This document shows positions 1-7,981 of a stretch of DNA of 64,000 bases, in pieces. This DNA is from Williamsia sp. 1135 (GTDB lineage: Bacteria > Actinomycetota > Actinomycetes > Mycobacteriales > Mycobacteriaceae). Location: NCBI RefSeq assembly GCF_002095395.1, contig NZ_MJEI01000107.1, positions 1-64,000 of the forward strand, written 5' to 3'. A program made the position numbers and the translations under genes. The notes below the pieces were generated by a model that saw only the letters and a program-made list of their open reading frames with translations, had not been told where the DNA came from and did no database searches. The stretch's first letter is position 1. Every line of letters begins with the position of its first letter.

Positions 1-22
1 CCCCCAAATCGTGGAGGACTCC
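1..22. repeat. IS terminal inverted repeat, transposase 3' side
   Basis: The repeat begins at the first base of the window and pairs with the repeat at about 1267-1287, with few mismatches. It lies just outside the orfB stop codon. The outermost bases are probably missing because the window starts here. Confidence 0.75.
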
Positions 23-23
23 T

Positions 24-983
24 CTATGCGGCTTCGGGCTCCGCGACTGCAGCGTTCTCGTAGTCGATGGGGCTGACCATCCCAATCGTGGAGTGCCGGC
101 GGACGTGGTTGTAGAAGCCGTAACACCAGTCAAGCACACCGGCCTTGGCTCCGGCAAGAGTCTCGAAATCGTTGCGTGACAGTACCTCCCACTCCAGGGA
201 AGAGAAGAACGCTTCGGCAGCGGCATTGTCGAAGCATGACCCGACGCGGCCCATCGACTGACGGAGTCCCATCCGACGGCACAGCTTGGTGAACTTGTTG
301 GAGGTGTACGTCGACCCGCGGTCACTGTGGAAGATGACCCGTTCGGACTCCTCGTCACGCCTTATGGCCTGCTTACCGCCTCGGGTGGCCACCGCCATCT
401 CGATTGCTGCACACGCGAGCGGTGCGTCTGGATGCACGCTGGTGGCCGCACCCAGCAATCGGCGGCTGTAGAGGTCGATCACGGTCGCCAGATACAACTT
501 CCCGGCCGCAGTCGGGATCTCGGTGATATCGCCGACCCACTTCTCGTTCGGACGCGTCGCGGTGAAGTTCCGGCGCACCAGATCCGGGAACTTCGGTGCC
601 GTCTTGTCCTGCCGGGTCAGCCCGTTTCGGCGACGGATCCGGCGTGCCACCAAACCCTGCCGGCGCATCGAATCCGCGACCGTCTTCTCGCTCACTGTCC
701 ACCCGTCCTCACGCAGGTCCACGTGCAGCCGCGGGGAACCATGCAAGCCCCGCAATGTCATGAACTTGACCTTGACTGCGCGGTCTACCGTGTCGCGCCG
801 ATAGTCACGCGCGGTATGCAATCCTGTTGCTGCACCCGGCTTTTGAGAACGCTTGAACCACTTGTAGAACCACGCCATACTCACGCCAAGCAGCGCGCAC
901 GTGACCGTATGTGGCACTCGATAGGTGGTCCTCTGCTCTGCGATGAAGCGGGCCAGCATCACTTCGTCGCCTCCTTCACCCAC
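24..983 (-). CDS. IS3-family transposase OrfB, DDE integrase catalytic domain
   Basis: This is the catalytic half of the IS3 transposase, cutting and joining element ends through an RNase-H-like fold. An HTH_21-like region lies near residues 60-110, followed by an rve integrase core. The acidic triad is visible: Asp152 in GDITE, Asp221 in HSDRGS and Glu257 in the DNAAAEAFF stretch, with the usual D-D(35)-E spacing from the second Asp to the Glu. The frame overlaps orfA by 25 nt and lies in the -1 frame relative to it, so the active protein is probably an OrfAB fusion made by frameshifting rather than an independent product from the annotated start. All catalytic residues are intact, so the element may still be mobile. 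Confidence 0.93.
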   Translation of the reverse strand: MGEGGDEVMLARFIAEQRTTYRVPHTVTCALLGVSMAWFYKWFKRSQKPGAATGLHTARDYRRDTVDRAVKVKFMTLRGLHGSPRLHVDLREDGWTVSEKTVADSMRRQGLVARRIRRRNGLTRQDKTAPKFPDLVRRNFTATRPNEKWVGDITEIPTAAGKLYLATVIDLYSRRLLGAATSVHPDAPLACAAIEMAVATRGGKQAIRRDEESERVIFHSDRGSTYTSNKFTKLCRRMGLRQSMGRVGSCFDNAAAEAFFSSLEWEVLSRNDFETLAGAKAGVLDWCYGFYNHVRRHSTIGMVSPIDYENAAVAEPEAA

Positions 984-1249
984 AGGACCACCGATCGTTT
1001 TAAAACATCGCGCTCCATCCGCAACTCGGCCACCTCGGCACGCAACCGCTTGAGCTCGGCAGCACTATCGCCGCTCGCCTCATCCTCGCCGCCGCGCTCG
1101 GCGCGCGCACGGTTGACCCAGTTGCCCAGGGTGCCCTCGTTGACCCCCAGATCGCGCGCGACCTGGGCGATCGGTTTACCCGTCTCCTCGACGATCCGGA
1201 CCGCCCCATCACGGAACTCCCGGTCGTACTTCTTCCGCTTCTCAGACAT
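959..1249 (-). CDS. IS3-family transposase OrfA, helix-turn-helix subunit
   Basis: This is the small DNA-binding subunit that recognises the IS ends. A helix-turn-helix occupies roughly residues 15-50 (AQVARDLGVNEGTLGNWV) and a leucine-rich coiled-coil segment follows (LKRLRAEVAELRMERDVLKR). I chose the ATG at 1249, giving MSEKRKKYDREF, because AGGAG lies just upstream. An in-frame ATG at 1261 precedes the ribosome binding site and is less likely. The 96-residue length is normal for the family. The last codons overlap orfB and contain the frameshift signal. Confidence 0.92.
   Translation of the reverse strand: MSEKRKKYDREFRDGAVRIVEETGKPIAQVARDLGVNEGTLGNWVNRARAERGGEDEASGDSAAELKRLRAEVAELRMERDVLKRSVVLWVKEATK
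998..1004 (-). other. Programmed -1 frameshift heptamer T TTA AAA
   Basis: Read on the minus strand, the orfA codons TTA (from 1003) and AAA (from 1000) are preceded by T. This forms the canonical X XXY YYZ slippery heptamer. A -1 slip continues in the open frame ACG ATC GGT GGT into orfB without a stop. IS3-family elements are known to make OrfAB this way. Confidence 0.75.
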
Positions 1250-1266
1250 CGTGCTCCTCATTATCG

Positions 1267-1294
1267 ATGCCTCTACGGTTTGGGGGGAACCTCA
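1267..1294. repeat. IS terminal inverted repeat, transposase 5' side
   Basis: Bases 1267-1287 are the reverse complement of the start of the window apart from a few mismatches. The extension to 1294 is inferred from the TGA...TCA convention of IS3-family ends. Confidence 0.7.
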
Positions 1295-1409
1295 GTTCCT
1301 GCGTCCGCAAGGGCGGATCTATCCACAGTTGTGGTGGTTGTGCACAGGTCGGTGTCGGGTGGGGGTTGTTGTCTGAGGTCTTGTGGGTGTGGGTGGTCAT
1401 GGTTGGTTC

Positions 1410-1793
1410 ATGGATCAGTCAGGGGTAGGTGGGGCTCGCCGTTCGCGTCGTGAGGTGGGGCAGTTGGGTGAGGATCTTGCTGTCGATTTCCTGGATGGGC
1501 TGGGGTGGGTGGTGTTGGCCCGCAATTGGCGGTGTCGGTATGGCGAGCTGGATGTGATCGCGGCCGAGGGGCGGGACCTGGTCGTGGTGGAGGTGAAGAC
1601 TCGGTCGGGTTCGCTGTTCGGTGATGTGGCCGAGGCTGTGACGCCCGCGAAGTATCAGCGGATGCGTCGGTTGACGGGGATGTGGTTGTCGGAGCAGGAC
1701 GTGCACTGGCCGGTGATTCGTTTCGACGTCGTTGCGGTGCAGCTCAATTGGGGTGCTTTGCCGACGGTGACGCATCTGCGGGGGGTGTTTTGA
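1410..1793 (+). CDS. yraN: YraN/UPF0102 family predicted endonuclease-like protein
   Basis: A small protein of the UPF0102 family (Rv2898c type) with a restriction-endonuclease-like fold and unproven cellular role. The PD-(D/E)XK-like core is visible: GELDVIA, with the acidic residues, then VVVEVKTR. I prefer the ATG at 1410 (MDQSGVGG, 127 aa); an in-frame start at 1383 would add nine residues. The gene is followed after one base by comM and then dprA, the arrangement found in mycobacteria, so a link to DNA uptake or recombination is plausible. Codons are strongly biased to G and T at third positions, unlike most of the window. Confidence 0.9.
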   Translation: MDQSGVGGARRSRREVGQLGEDLAVDFLDGLGWVVLARNWRCRYGELDVIAAEGRDLVVVEVKTRSGSLFGDVAEAVTPAKYQRMRRLTGMWLSEQDVHWPVIRFDVVAVQLNWGALPTVTHLRGVF

Positions 1794-1794
1794 G

Positions 1795-3351
1795 ATGAAG
1801 CTGGGCAGGGTGCGGTCGGTGGCGATCACCGGGGTGGAGGGGGTGATTGTCGAGATCGAGGCTTCTATCGGGCAGGGGTTGCCGGGGGTGCATTTGGTGG
1901 GTCTGGGTGATGCGGCGCTTAAGGAGGCGAAGGATCGGGTGCGGGCGGCGATCACCAATACCGCGGCGGCGCGCAAGGGGGGTTCGGGGGAGGGGGAGAG
2001 CGATCCGGATAAGTGGCCGGAGGGGCGGATCACGTTGGCGTTGTCGCCTGCGACGTTGCCGAAGTCGGGGTCGACGTTCGATGTGGGTTTGGCGTTGGCG
2101 GTCTTGTCGGCGAATAGTGGGTTTGCGTCGGGGTTGCTCGAGAAGACGGTGTTCGTGGGCGAACTCGCTCTCGATGGTCGGGTGCGCCCGGTGCGGGGTG
2201 TGTTGCCTGCGGTGGTGGCTGCGCGAGCGGCCGGTTTCACGCATGTGGTGGTGCCGCTGGCGAATGTGGCGGAGGCGACGCTGGTCTCGGGGATCGAGGT
2301 GGGTGGGGCGTCGCATCTGCGGGAGGTGTTGGAGTGGTTGCGGGGTGTGGGGGTGCTGGACACGGTCGGGCCGGTGGTGTCGAGTCCGCCGGTGGTCGCC
2401 GGTCCTGATCTGTGTGATGTGGTGGGTCAGGATGAGGCGCGGTATGCGATGGAGATCGCGGCGGCGGGTGCCCATCATTTGTTGCTCACGGGTCCGCCGG
2501 GGATCGGTAAGACGATGTTGGCGCGGCGGTTGCCGGGGATTCTGCCGCCGCTGAGTGAGTCGGAGGCGTTGGAGGTCACGGCGATTCATTCGATTGCCGG
2601 TGGTTTGCCTGCTGATCATCCGTTGATCGTCGAGGCGCCGTTCATCGCCCCGCATCACAGTACGACGGTGACGGCGATGATCGGTGGCGGTACCGGGATG
2701 GCCAAGCCGGGGGCGGTGTCGCGGGCGCACCGCGGCGTCCTCTTTCTCGACGAGTGCGCCGAGCTCGGGGTGAAGGTGCTCGAAACACTGCGGACCCCGC
2801 TCGAGGATGGCGAGGTTCGGGTGGCCCGTCGTGACGGGATGGCGCTGTTCCCGGCTCGCTTTCAGCTGATCTTGGCAGCGAACCCATGCCCATGCGCACC
2901 GGCAAACGACGTCAACTGTGTGTGTTCGCCCTCGGCGCGCCGGCGCTACCTCGGAAAGTTGTCCGGACCGCTCATGGACCGGGTGGACATCCGAGTCCGG
3001 ATGGATCCTCCCGGGAACGCCGCACTCAGCGGCGGCGCCGCTGAGTCGAGCGCGCAGGTCCGCGAGCGCGTGGTCGCCGCCCGTGCGCGTGCCCGGGAGC
3101 GCTGGACTGCGCACGGCTGGCAGACCAACTCCGAGGTGCCGGGTTCGGCGTTGCGGCGCGGCGAGTTTCGGCTTCCACCCGCGGTGACCAGGCCGATCGA
3201 ATTGTTCCTGCGGGACGGTCGGGTCACCGCACGCGGTGCCGATCGCGCACTTCGGCTGGCATGGACGCTGTGCGACCTCGCCGGCACTGACCAACCCACC
3301 GAAGACCATGTGGCACAAGCCCTGATGTTCCGCGATCGCGGATACAGCTGA
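1795..3351 (+). CDS. comM: ComM/YifB family Mg-chelatase-like AAA+ ATPase
   Basis: AAA+ ATPase related to ComM, the helicase that promotes branch migration during transformation in Gram-negative species; its role in actinobacteria is less settled. The N-terminal ChlI/Lon-like domain covers about residues 1-190. Walker A is GPPGIGKT (233-240) and Walker B is LFLDE (316-320). A cysteine-rich segment, NPCPCAPANDVNCVC, follows, then a C-terminal Mg-chelatase domain. Length, 518 aa, is normal. It starts one base after the yraN stop (TGAGATG) and is followed 10 nt later by dprA, so the three are probably one operon. Third-position base use changes sharply near base 2640-2730, suggesting a mosaic gene. 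Confidence 0.93.
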   Translation: MKLGRVRSVAITGVEGVIVEIEASIGQGLPGVHLVGLGDAALKEAKDRVRAAITNTAAARKGGSGEGESDPDKWPEGRITLALSPATLPKSGSTFDVGLALAVLSANSGFASGLLEKTVFVGELALDGRVRPVRGVLPAVVAARAAGFTHVVVPLANVAEATLVSGIEVGGASHLREVLEWLRGVGVLDTVGPVVSSPPVVAGPDLCDVVGQDEARYAMEIAAAGAHHLLLTGPPGIGKTMLARRLPGILPPLSESEALEVTAIHSIAGGLPADHPLIVEAPFIAPHHSTTVTAMIGGGTGMAKPGAVSRAHRGVLFLDECAELGVKVLETLRTPLEDGEVRVARRDGMALFPARFQLILAANPCPCAPANDVNCVCSPSARRRYLGKLSGPLMDRVDIRVRMDPPGNAALSGGAAESSAQVRERVVAARARARERWTAHGWQTNSEVPGSALRRGEFRLPPAVTRPIELFLRDGRVTARGADRALRLAWTLCDLAGTDQPTEDHVAQALMFRDRGYS

Positions 3352-3361
3352 GAGGAAGAAC

Positions 3362-4519
3362 GTGATCGACGAACAACAGCGGCGAGCCTGGGCTTATCTG
3401 GCCGCCGTCGCCGAACCGCCGAGTGCTGCGATCGTGGCCCTGATCGCGGATGTCGGCGTTCAGGAAGCCGCCGCGGCGGTGGCGTCGAGGTCGGTACCGC
3501 CCTCGCATGCCGCCGTCTTGCAGGCCACCGAAGCGAGGTGGGAGACCAACACGGCCGCCGCGGACCTCGACGCTGTCGATCGGATCGGCGGTCGGCTGGT
3601 CACGCCGGATGACGACGAATGGCCGGGTTGGCAACTGCTGAGTCTCGGCAATGCCGACACGGCGGTGAAGGGAGGTGAGCCCACCGCTTTGTGGGTACGT
3701 GGTCCCGCGCGGCTCGACGAGGCCGTGGCGCGGTCGGTCGGCATGGTCGGGTCGCGGGCTGCCTCCGCGTACGGCGAGCACGTCACCGCATCGATCTCGG
3801 GCGACCTGGTGGTCGACGGGTGGTCGGTGCTGTCCGGCGGAGCGTACGGAATCGACGGGGTAGCCCATCGCAACGCGCTCGCCGCCGAGGGAACGACGGT
3901 GGCGGTCCTGGCGTGTGGCATCGACCGCGACTATCCAACCGGACATGCTCGTCTTCTCGCAGAAATCGCTCGTACGGGTCTGGTCGTCAGTGAGTACGCC
4001 CCTGGTACCTCGGCCGCCAAACATCGGTTCTTGACGCGAAATCGGCTGGTGGCGGCCTTGTCTCGGGTCGTTGCGGTCGTCGAGGCAGGCCGTCGCAGCG
4101 GCGCCGCGAACACCGCTGCCTGGGCGCGCAAGCTGGGCACCCCGTTGGGAGCGGTGCCCGGACCCGTCACCTCGGCGACGTCCGTCGGCTGCCATCGGAT
4201 GATCGCTGACGGTCTTGCTCAACTCGTCACCGACGCAAGCGACATCGTGCGGCTCGCCGAACCAGATGGGGCGAGCGCGGCCGGTGCGGCCGCAGGTGTT
4301 CCTCGTCGCGGCGGGTCCGGCAAACGCACCGACGAACTCGATCCCCAGCAGCTCCGGGTCTATGAAGCGATACCTGCCAAGGGCGCTGTGACCGTCGGCG
4401 AGGTCGCCTTCACTGCCGGACTCGACGTGCGTGCTGTCCGCTCGGGACTGGCAGCGTTGGAAGCACGCGGTTTCGTCACGCTGGGCGGATCGGGGTGGAT
4501 GCTGGCGCCGCGCCGATGA
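3362..4519 (+). CDS. dprA: DNA-processing protein DprA
   Basis: DprA binds single-stranded DNA and loads RecA in transformable bacteria. The Rossmann-like DprA domain is clear: VGSRAASAYGEH, then SGGAYGIDGVAHRNAL and the later FLTRNRLVAALS. The C-terminus (about residues 325-385) is a winged-helix domain, as in many DprA proteins. The start is GTG at 3362, 10 nt after comM. Length, 385 aa, is normal for actinobacteria. Gene order yraN-comM-dprA matches Rv2898c-Rv2896c. Natural competence is not established for this group, so the function is by family only. Confidence 0.95.
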   Translation: MIDEQQRRAWAYLAAVAEPPSAAIVALIADVGVQEAAAAVASRSVPPSHAAVLQATEARWETNTAAADLDAVDRIGGRLVTPDDDEWPGWQLLSLGNADTAVKGGEPTALWVRGPARLDEAVARSVGMVGSRAASAYGEHVTASISGDLVVDGWSVLSGGAYGIDGVAHRNALAAEGTTVAVLACGIDRDYPTGHARLLAEIARTGLVVSEYAPGTSAAKHRFLTRNRLVAALSRVVAVVEAGRRSGAANTAAWARKLGTPLGAVPGPVTSATSVGCHRMIADGLAQLVTDASDIVRLAEPDGASAAGAAAGVPRRGGSGKRTDELDPQQLRVYEAIPAKGAVTVGEVAFTAGLDVRAVRSGLAALEARGFVTLGGSGWMLAPRR

Positions 4520-4522
4520 GCC

Positions 4523-5353
4523 TCACGGACGTCGAGGGACGCCGGTCACGATGCGAATCACTCTGTCAGACAGCGCGGTCGGCATGGCGCCGACCAGCGC
4601 GGCCTGTACCTGATTCGCTCGCCCGACCACGTACCGCGCGCGGGGTCGTTTGGCGCGTAGCGCTGTTTCGACGGATGCCGCCACCGACTCGGCGGGAACG
4701 GCGACCTTCTGGGAGAGCGGGATCGACTTGCGGTAGCCGGTGATCTGTTTGGAGTACAGGGCGCGGTGCTCGGTCGTCATGTTCTCGACCGTGTCCTCGA
4801 GAGTCGTCTCGGCATCGCGCCAGATGTCGGTGTCGGTCTGTCCGGGCTCGATGAGGACCACCCGGATCTTCCACGGCGCCAACTCCATACGCAACGCGTC
4901 GGCCATTCCTTCCAGAGCGAACTTCGAGGCGTTGTAGGCGCCGGTCATCGGAGTGGCGACGCGACCACTGATCGACGACACAAAGACGATTCGCCCCTGC
5001 GATGCCCGCAACCGCGGCAACACCGCGCGGGTGACCGCATGCTGGCCGATCACATTGACATCGAGCTGGTGTCTGAGCTGATCCGGGGTCAGCGCCTCCA
5101 CCGGGCCGCCGACAACGATTCCGGCGTTGTTCACCACGGCATCGAGTCGCTGCGGCAGCAGCCGGTCCAGCTCGGCAACGTGATCTGGGTTCGTGATGTC
5201 GAGAATGACGGGCGTGACGTGCGGCGCCTTCAGCTCGTCGGCTGACCGTTCATCTCGGACACCTGCGATGACGTCCCAGCCCGACGCCGCCAAGCGCTCG
5301 GTGATGGCGAGACCGATGCCGCGTGCGGCGCCGGTGATGAGAATTGTCGGCAT
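4523..5353 (-). CDS. Short-chain dehydrogenase/reductase
   Basis: NAD(P)-dependent oxidoreductase of the classical SDR superfamily; substrate unknown. The nucleotide-binding motif TGAARGIG is near the N-terminus, NNAG follows, the catalytic Ser lies in VSSISG and the catalytic pair in YNASK. The gene faces dprA with a three-base gap and is divergent from the siderophore-interacting gene. I chose the ATG at 5353 because TAGCCT lies 7 nt upstream, suggesting a leaderless transcript; a GTG at 5359 is also possible. It interrupts the mycobacterial order (dprA then siderophore gene), so it is probably a lineage-specific insertion. Confidence 0.9.
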   Translation of the reverse strand: MPTILITGAARGIGLAITERLAASGWDVIAGVRDERSADELKAPHVTPVILDITNPDHVAELDRLLPQRLDAVVNNAGIVVGGPVEALTPDQLRHQLDVNVIGQHAVTRAVLPRLRASQGRIVFVSSISGRVATPMTGAYNASKFALEGMADALRMELAPWKIRVVLIEPGQTDTDIWRDAETTLEDTVENMTTEHRALYSKQITGYRKSIPLSQKVAVPAESVAASVETALRAKRPRARYVVGRANQVQAALVGAMPTALSDRVIRIVTGVPRRP

Positions 5354-5360
5354 GTCCACG

Positions 5361-5366
5361 AGGCTA
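5361..5366 (-). promoter_or_regulatory. Candidate -10 (TAGCCT) for leaderless SDR transcript
   Basis: TAGCCT on the minus strand ends 7 nt before the ATG at 5353 and no Shine-Dalgarno sequence is visible. This fits the TANNNT -10 pattern of leaderless genes in this group. Confidence 0.45.
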
Positions 5367-5394
5367 GCGGTGGTCCGCCTCCCATCGCGGCGAC

Positions 5395-5413
5395 TTAGGG
5401 TGCCCTATTTTCG
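5395..5413 (+). promoter_or_regulatory. Possible IdeR/DtxR iron box
   Basis: TTAGGGTGCCCTATTTTCG matches the 19-bp IdeR consensus TTAGGTTAGSCTAACCTAA at about 11 positions, including the first five bases. It lies between the divergent SDR gene and the siderophore-interacting protein gene. The match is partial, but the location makes iron repression of the latter gene plausible. Confidence 0.4.
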
Positions 5414-5491
5414 GGTACGGTGGTTCCGGGCGGCCAGAGCCGATGCAGATCGCAGCTCGACCGTAGGTGCCGCCGACGAGAGGACTTTCGC

Positions 5492-6340
5492 GTGGCCAAG
5501 CGAGAAAACACCATGACGGTGCAGCGGACCGAACAGATCACCCCACATCTCGTGCGGGTGTACCTCGGTGGTGCCGGGTTCGACGACTTCCAGGCATCGG
5601 ACGACACGGACATGTACGTCAAATTCATCTTTCCCGCCGATGCGGCGGACCGAGCGTCGAAGTCCGGTCTCGGGAAACTGCGCGACAAGTTGAGCTCGGA
5701 CGAACCGACGATCCTGCGTACTTACACCGTGCGCAGCGTCGACCGGGTCGCTCGCGAGATCGCCGTCGACTTCGTCGTGCACGGCGACGAGGGAGTGGCG
5801 GGGCCCTGGGCGGCCAATGTTCAGCCCGGTGAAGTGATCAACTTCTTCGGCCCGGGCAGTGGCTACCGGCCCAAGACCGATGTCGACTGGCACTTGCTGG
5901 CCTCCGACGAGGCGGGCCTGCCCGCCCTCGCCGCGGCACTCGAGGCGATGCCCGCGGGCACCGTCGCAAAGGCTTTCATCGAGGTCACCGGACCGGAGGA
6001 CGAGATCGAGCTCGCCGCGCCGGAAACCGCGCAGATAACTTGGCTGCACCGCGGCGTCAGTTCAGACGCCGTCAGTGATGCCCACGGCGGCGCCAACGCT
6101 CCTCTTGTCTCGGCCGTCCGCGACGCGGAATGGCTACCGGGCTCGGTCCAGGTCTTCATCCACGGTGAGGCCGAAGTGGTGATGCAGAACCTCCGCGGAT
6201 ACATCCGCAAGGAACGCGGGGTCTCCGCCGGTAATGCGTCGATCAGTGGGTACTGGCGGCGTGGACACACAGAAGAGGGCTTTCGTGAGTGGAAGGCCAG
6301 TCAGCGCAGTCGAGACGAGAAAGCCGGCATCACCGCCTGA
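5492..6340 (+). CDS. Siderophore-interacting FAD protein (ViuB/SIP family)
   Basis: Flavoprotein expected to reduce ferric siderophores and release iron in the cytoplasm. The FAD-binding ferredoxin-reductase-like domain includes the RTYTVR motif and GPWAANVQPGE. The C-terminal SIP domain follows, with HGEAEVV and the final SGYWRRGHTEEGFREWK stretch typical of the family. The real start is probably GTG at 5492 (VAKRENTMTV), preceded by GAGAGGA; the frame remains open for 24 more codons upstream without support. Length is 282 aa. It corresponds in order to Rv2895c. A partial IdeR-like box lies about 80 nt upstream. Confidence 0.93.
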   Translation: MAKRENTMTVQRTEQITPHLVRVYLGGAGFDDFQASDDTDMYVKFIFPADAADRASKSGLGKLRDKLSSDEPTILRTYTVRSVDRVAREIAVDFVVHGDEGVAGPWAANVQPGEVINFFGPGSGYRPKTDVDWHLLASDEAGLPALAAALEAMPAGTVAKAFIEVTGPEDEIELAAPETAQITWLHRGVSSDAVSDAHGGANAPLVSAVRDAEWLPGSVQVFIHGEAEVVMQNLRGYIRKERGVSAGNASISGYWRRGHTEEGFREWKASQRSRDEKAGITA

Positions 6341-6420
6341 CCCGATGATGGGTCCCTGTGGCGGACAAAAGGCCAAGTCGGCGCCGCCACAACAACACAA
6401 TATCGGCGGGGACGGGTGTG
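6338..6420. repeat. Imperfect palindromic repeat, copy A
   Basis: The element starts exactly at the stop codon of the upstream gene (TGACCC) and contains CCGATGATGGGTC. It then has a perfect 8-bp stem, TGTGGCGG (6357-6364) with CCGCCACA (6384-6391), followed by AACAAC. A related copy lies at about 40724-40804. The shared blocks at both ends and the diverged centre suggest a small mobile or REP-like palindrome; a terminator role is also possible. Confidence 0.6.
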
Positions 6421-6460
6421 GCGGCTTGCAGGCGGCCCTCCCGGTGGGTTGGCTGAGCAG

Positions 6461-7360
6461 GTGAGTGCGACGATCATCGACGACTACGAGAGCCATCTGC
6501 GGCTCGAATGTGGTCACAGCGAACACACTGTGCGCGCTTACCTCGGTGATACGCGATCCCTGGTGAGCTTCGCCGGTGCGCGCGGATTGTCACCGGCCGC
6601 GATCGATCTGCCCGTACTGCGCGCATGGCTGGCCGCGCACAGCAAGCAAGGGGCCGCTCGTACCACCATCGCCCGGCAGGCCTCGGCTGCCAAGAGGTTC
6701 ACGGCGTGGGCGACGCGCGAAGGCGTTCTCGCCGTCGACCCCGGCACCCGGCTGCAGGCGCCGCGAGCGCACCGAACGCTGCCCGGAGTCTTGAGTACGA
6801 GCCAGGCGGCCGCCGCGATGAACCCGTCCGAACCCGACTGTGACCCAGACGCACCCCTGTCACAACGAGACCGGGTGATCGTCGAAGTGTTGTACGCCAC
6901 CGGTATCCGGGTGGGCGAGCTCTGCGGTCTCGACATCGGCGACATCGATTCCTCGCGAAATGTGTTGCGTGTCATCGGCAAAGGCAACAAGGAGCGAACC
7001 GTGCCCTACGGCGCACCTGCCGCCGCGGCCCTGGACACCTGGTTGCGCAGCGGCCGACCCGCGCTCGCGCAGGCCAAAGCCGGCAACGCTCTGCTGGTGG
7101 GCTCGAAAGGCGGTCGACTCGATCAGCGGATGGCTCGGACCGTGGTCCATCGAGTGCTCGCGGCCCTACCCGACACCCCCGATCTCGGCCCGCACGGGCT
7201 TCGGCACAGCGCGGCCACACACTTGCTGGAGGGTGGGGCCGACCTCCGTGTGGTCCAGGAGTTGCTCGGTCACGCCAGCTTGGCGACGACGCAGCTGTAC
7301 ACCCACGTCAGCGTCGAACGTCTGCGCAAGGTGCACGATCAGGCGCATCCCCGCGCCTGA
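6461..7360 (+). CDS. xerC: Tyrosine recombinase XerC
   Basis: Site-specific recombinase that resolves chromosome dimers at dif with XerD. An N-terminal SAM-like core-binding domain (about 1-90) precedes the catalytic domain. All six catalytic residues can be placed: Arg150 (TGIRVGEL), Lys174, His245 and Arg248 (HGLRH), His271 (GHASL) and Tyr280 (LYTHV). I chose GTG at 6461 (299 aa), the usual XerC length; an upstream ATG at 6416 would lie in the palindromic repeat. Synteny with Rv2894c supports xerC over other integrases. Confidence 0.95.
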   Translation: MSATIIDDYESHLRLECGHSEHTVRAYLGDTRSLVSFAGARGLSPAAIDLPVLRAWLAAHSKQGAARTTIARQASAAKRFTAWATREGVLAVDPGTRLQAPRAHRTLPGVLSTSQAAAAMNPSEPDCDPDAPLSQRDRVIVEVLYATGIRVGELCGLDIGDIDSSRNVLRVIGKGNKERTVPYGAPAAAALDTWLRSGRPALAQAKAGNALLVGSKGGRLDQRMARTVVHRVLAALPDTPDLGPHGLRHSAATHLLEGGADLRVVQELLGHASLATTQLYTHVSVERLRKVHDQAHPRA

Positions 7361-7366
7361 GTCTGC

Positions 7367-7933
7367 TCAATCCTCCTGCGGTTCACCGTGGTCCTCCGGG
7401 GCGATCGGTTTGAGTCGAACCTGGATCTGACCGAGTAGTGCGAGCGGGTCGAAGTACACCGCAGACGCCCCGGCTCCCCGGCGCGCGCCCCAGTGCAGAC
7501 ATGGAGTGCTGCACCCCGCATGCCCCGCCACCAGCGTCCCGATCGGCGCACCTCTGTTCACCGGCTGGCCGGACCTGATCGATGCCGTCACCGGTTCGTA
7601 GGTGGTCAGCAGCCCGTCGGAGTGCCGAATGGAGACGACTGGCTTGCCGCCGACCGTCCCCGCGAAATTGATCACGCCCCGCCCGGCGGCTCGCACGACC
7701 GCGCCGGCGGGTGCTGCCAGATCGACACCACGATGACCGGGAAGCCATCGCTCGCCGGGTGGGTCGAAACCCTTCACGACGGCCGGGGTCGGTGTCAACG
7801 GCCAACCGAAGTCCGCCGAACCCCGCGGCGCCGCGTGCGCGGGCGATGCGGACAGTTCTGCCAGGAATGGCGGCGCGGTGGCGAGCACCGTCAACAGCAC
7901 TGCCGCACGCACGAGGGCCCACCAGAATCGCAT
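7367..7933 (-). CDS. Exported M23/LytM-domain protein
   Basis: Secreted or membrane-anchored protein with a LytM peptidase fold, probably acting at the cell wall. A signal peptide occupies about residues 1-35 ([18 protein letters not shown], then an AHA-type cleavage site). The first zinc motif is present as HRGVDL, and the second appears as CLHWG, where the HxH motif has Cys in place of the first His. It may therefore be catalytically altered or an activator rather than a peptidase. Start is uncertain: ATG 7933 gives a compact signal peptide, while GTG 7981 adds 16 residues. It faces xerC with a six-base gap and matches Rv2891 in position. Confidence 0.8.
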   Translation of the reverse strand: MRFWWALVRAAVLLTVLATAPPFLAELSASPAHAAPRGSADFGWPLTPTPAVVKGFDPPGERWLPGHRGVDLAAPAGAVVRAAGRGVINFAGTVGGKPVVSIRHSDGLLTTYEPVTASIRSGQPVNRGAPIGTLVAGHAGCSTPCLHWGARRGAGASAVYFDPLALLGQIQVRLKPIAPEDHGEPQED

Positions 7934-7981
7934 GCGGTAGACGATGGGCGATTCGAGTCGAACAGTCGAGGTCAACTGCAC

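Larger units (their letters stand above)
1..1294 (-). mobile_element. IS3-family insertion sequence, left tip cut by window edge
   Basis: Two overlapping transposase frames on the minus strand are bounded by inverted repeats. Bases 1-22 begin CCCCCAAATCGTGGAGGA. The other end, read inward on the minus strand from about 1286, is CCCCCAAACCGTAGAGGC. The right end probably reaches 1294, because the minus-strand reading then starts TGAGGTTCC, matching the TGA...TCA ends usual in IS3 elements. The equivalent outermost bases on the left lie before base 1, so the element is complete except for a few bases and the target duplication cannot be checked. It sits about 115 nt upstream of yraN. Family assignment is firm from the OrfA/OrfB organisation; the subgroup is not determined. 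Confidence 0.9.

Noticed and set aside
1744-3318. Long minus-strand open frame (524 codons) over comM
   Set aside because: Arg/His/Pro-rich translation with no domain pattern; it mirrors the comM frame in high-GC DNA.
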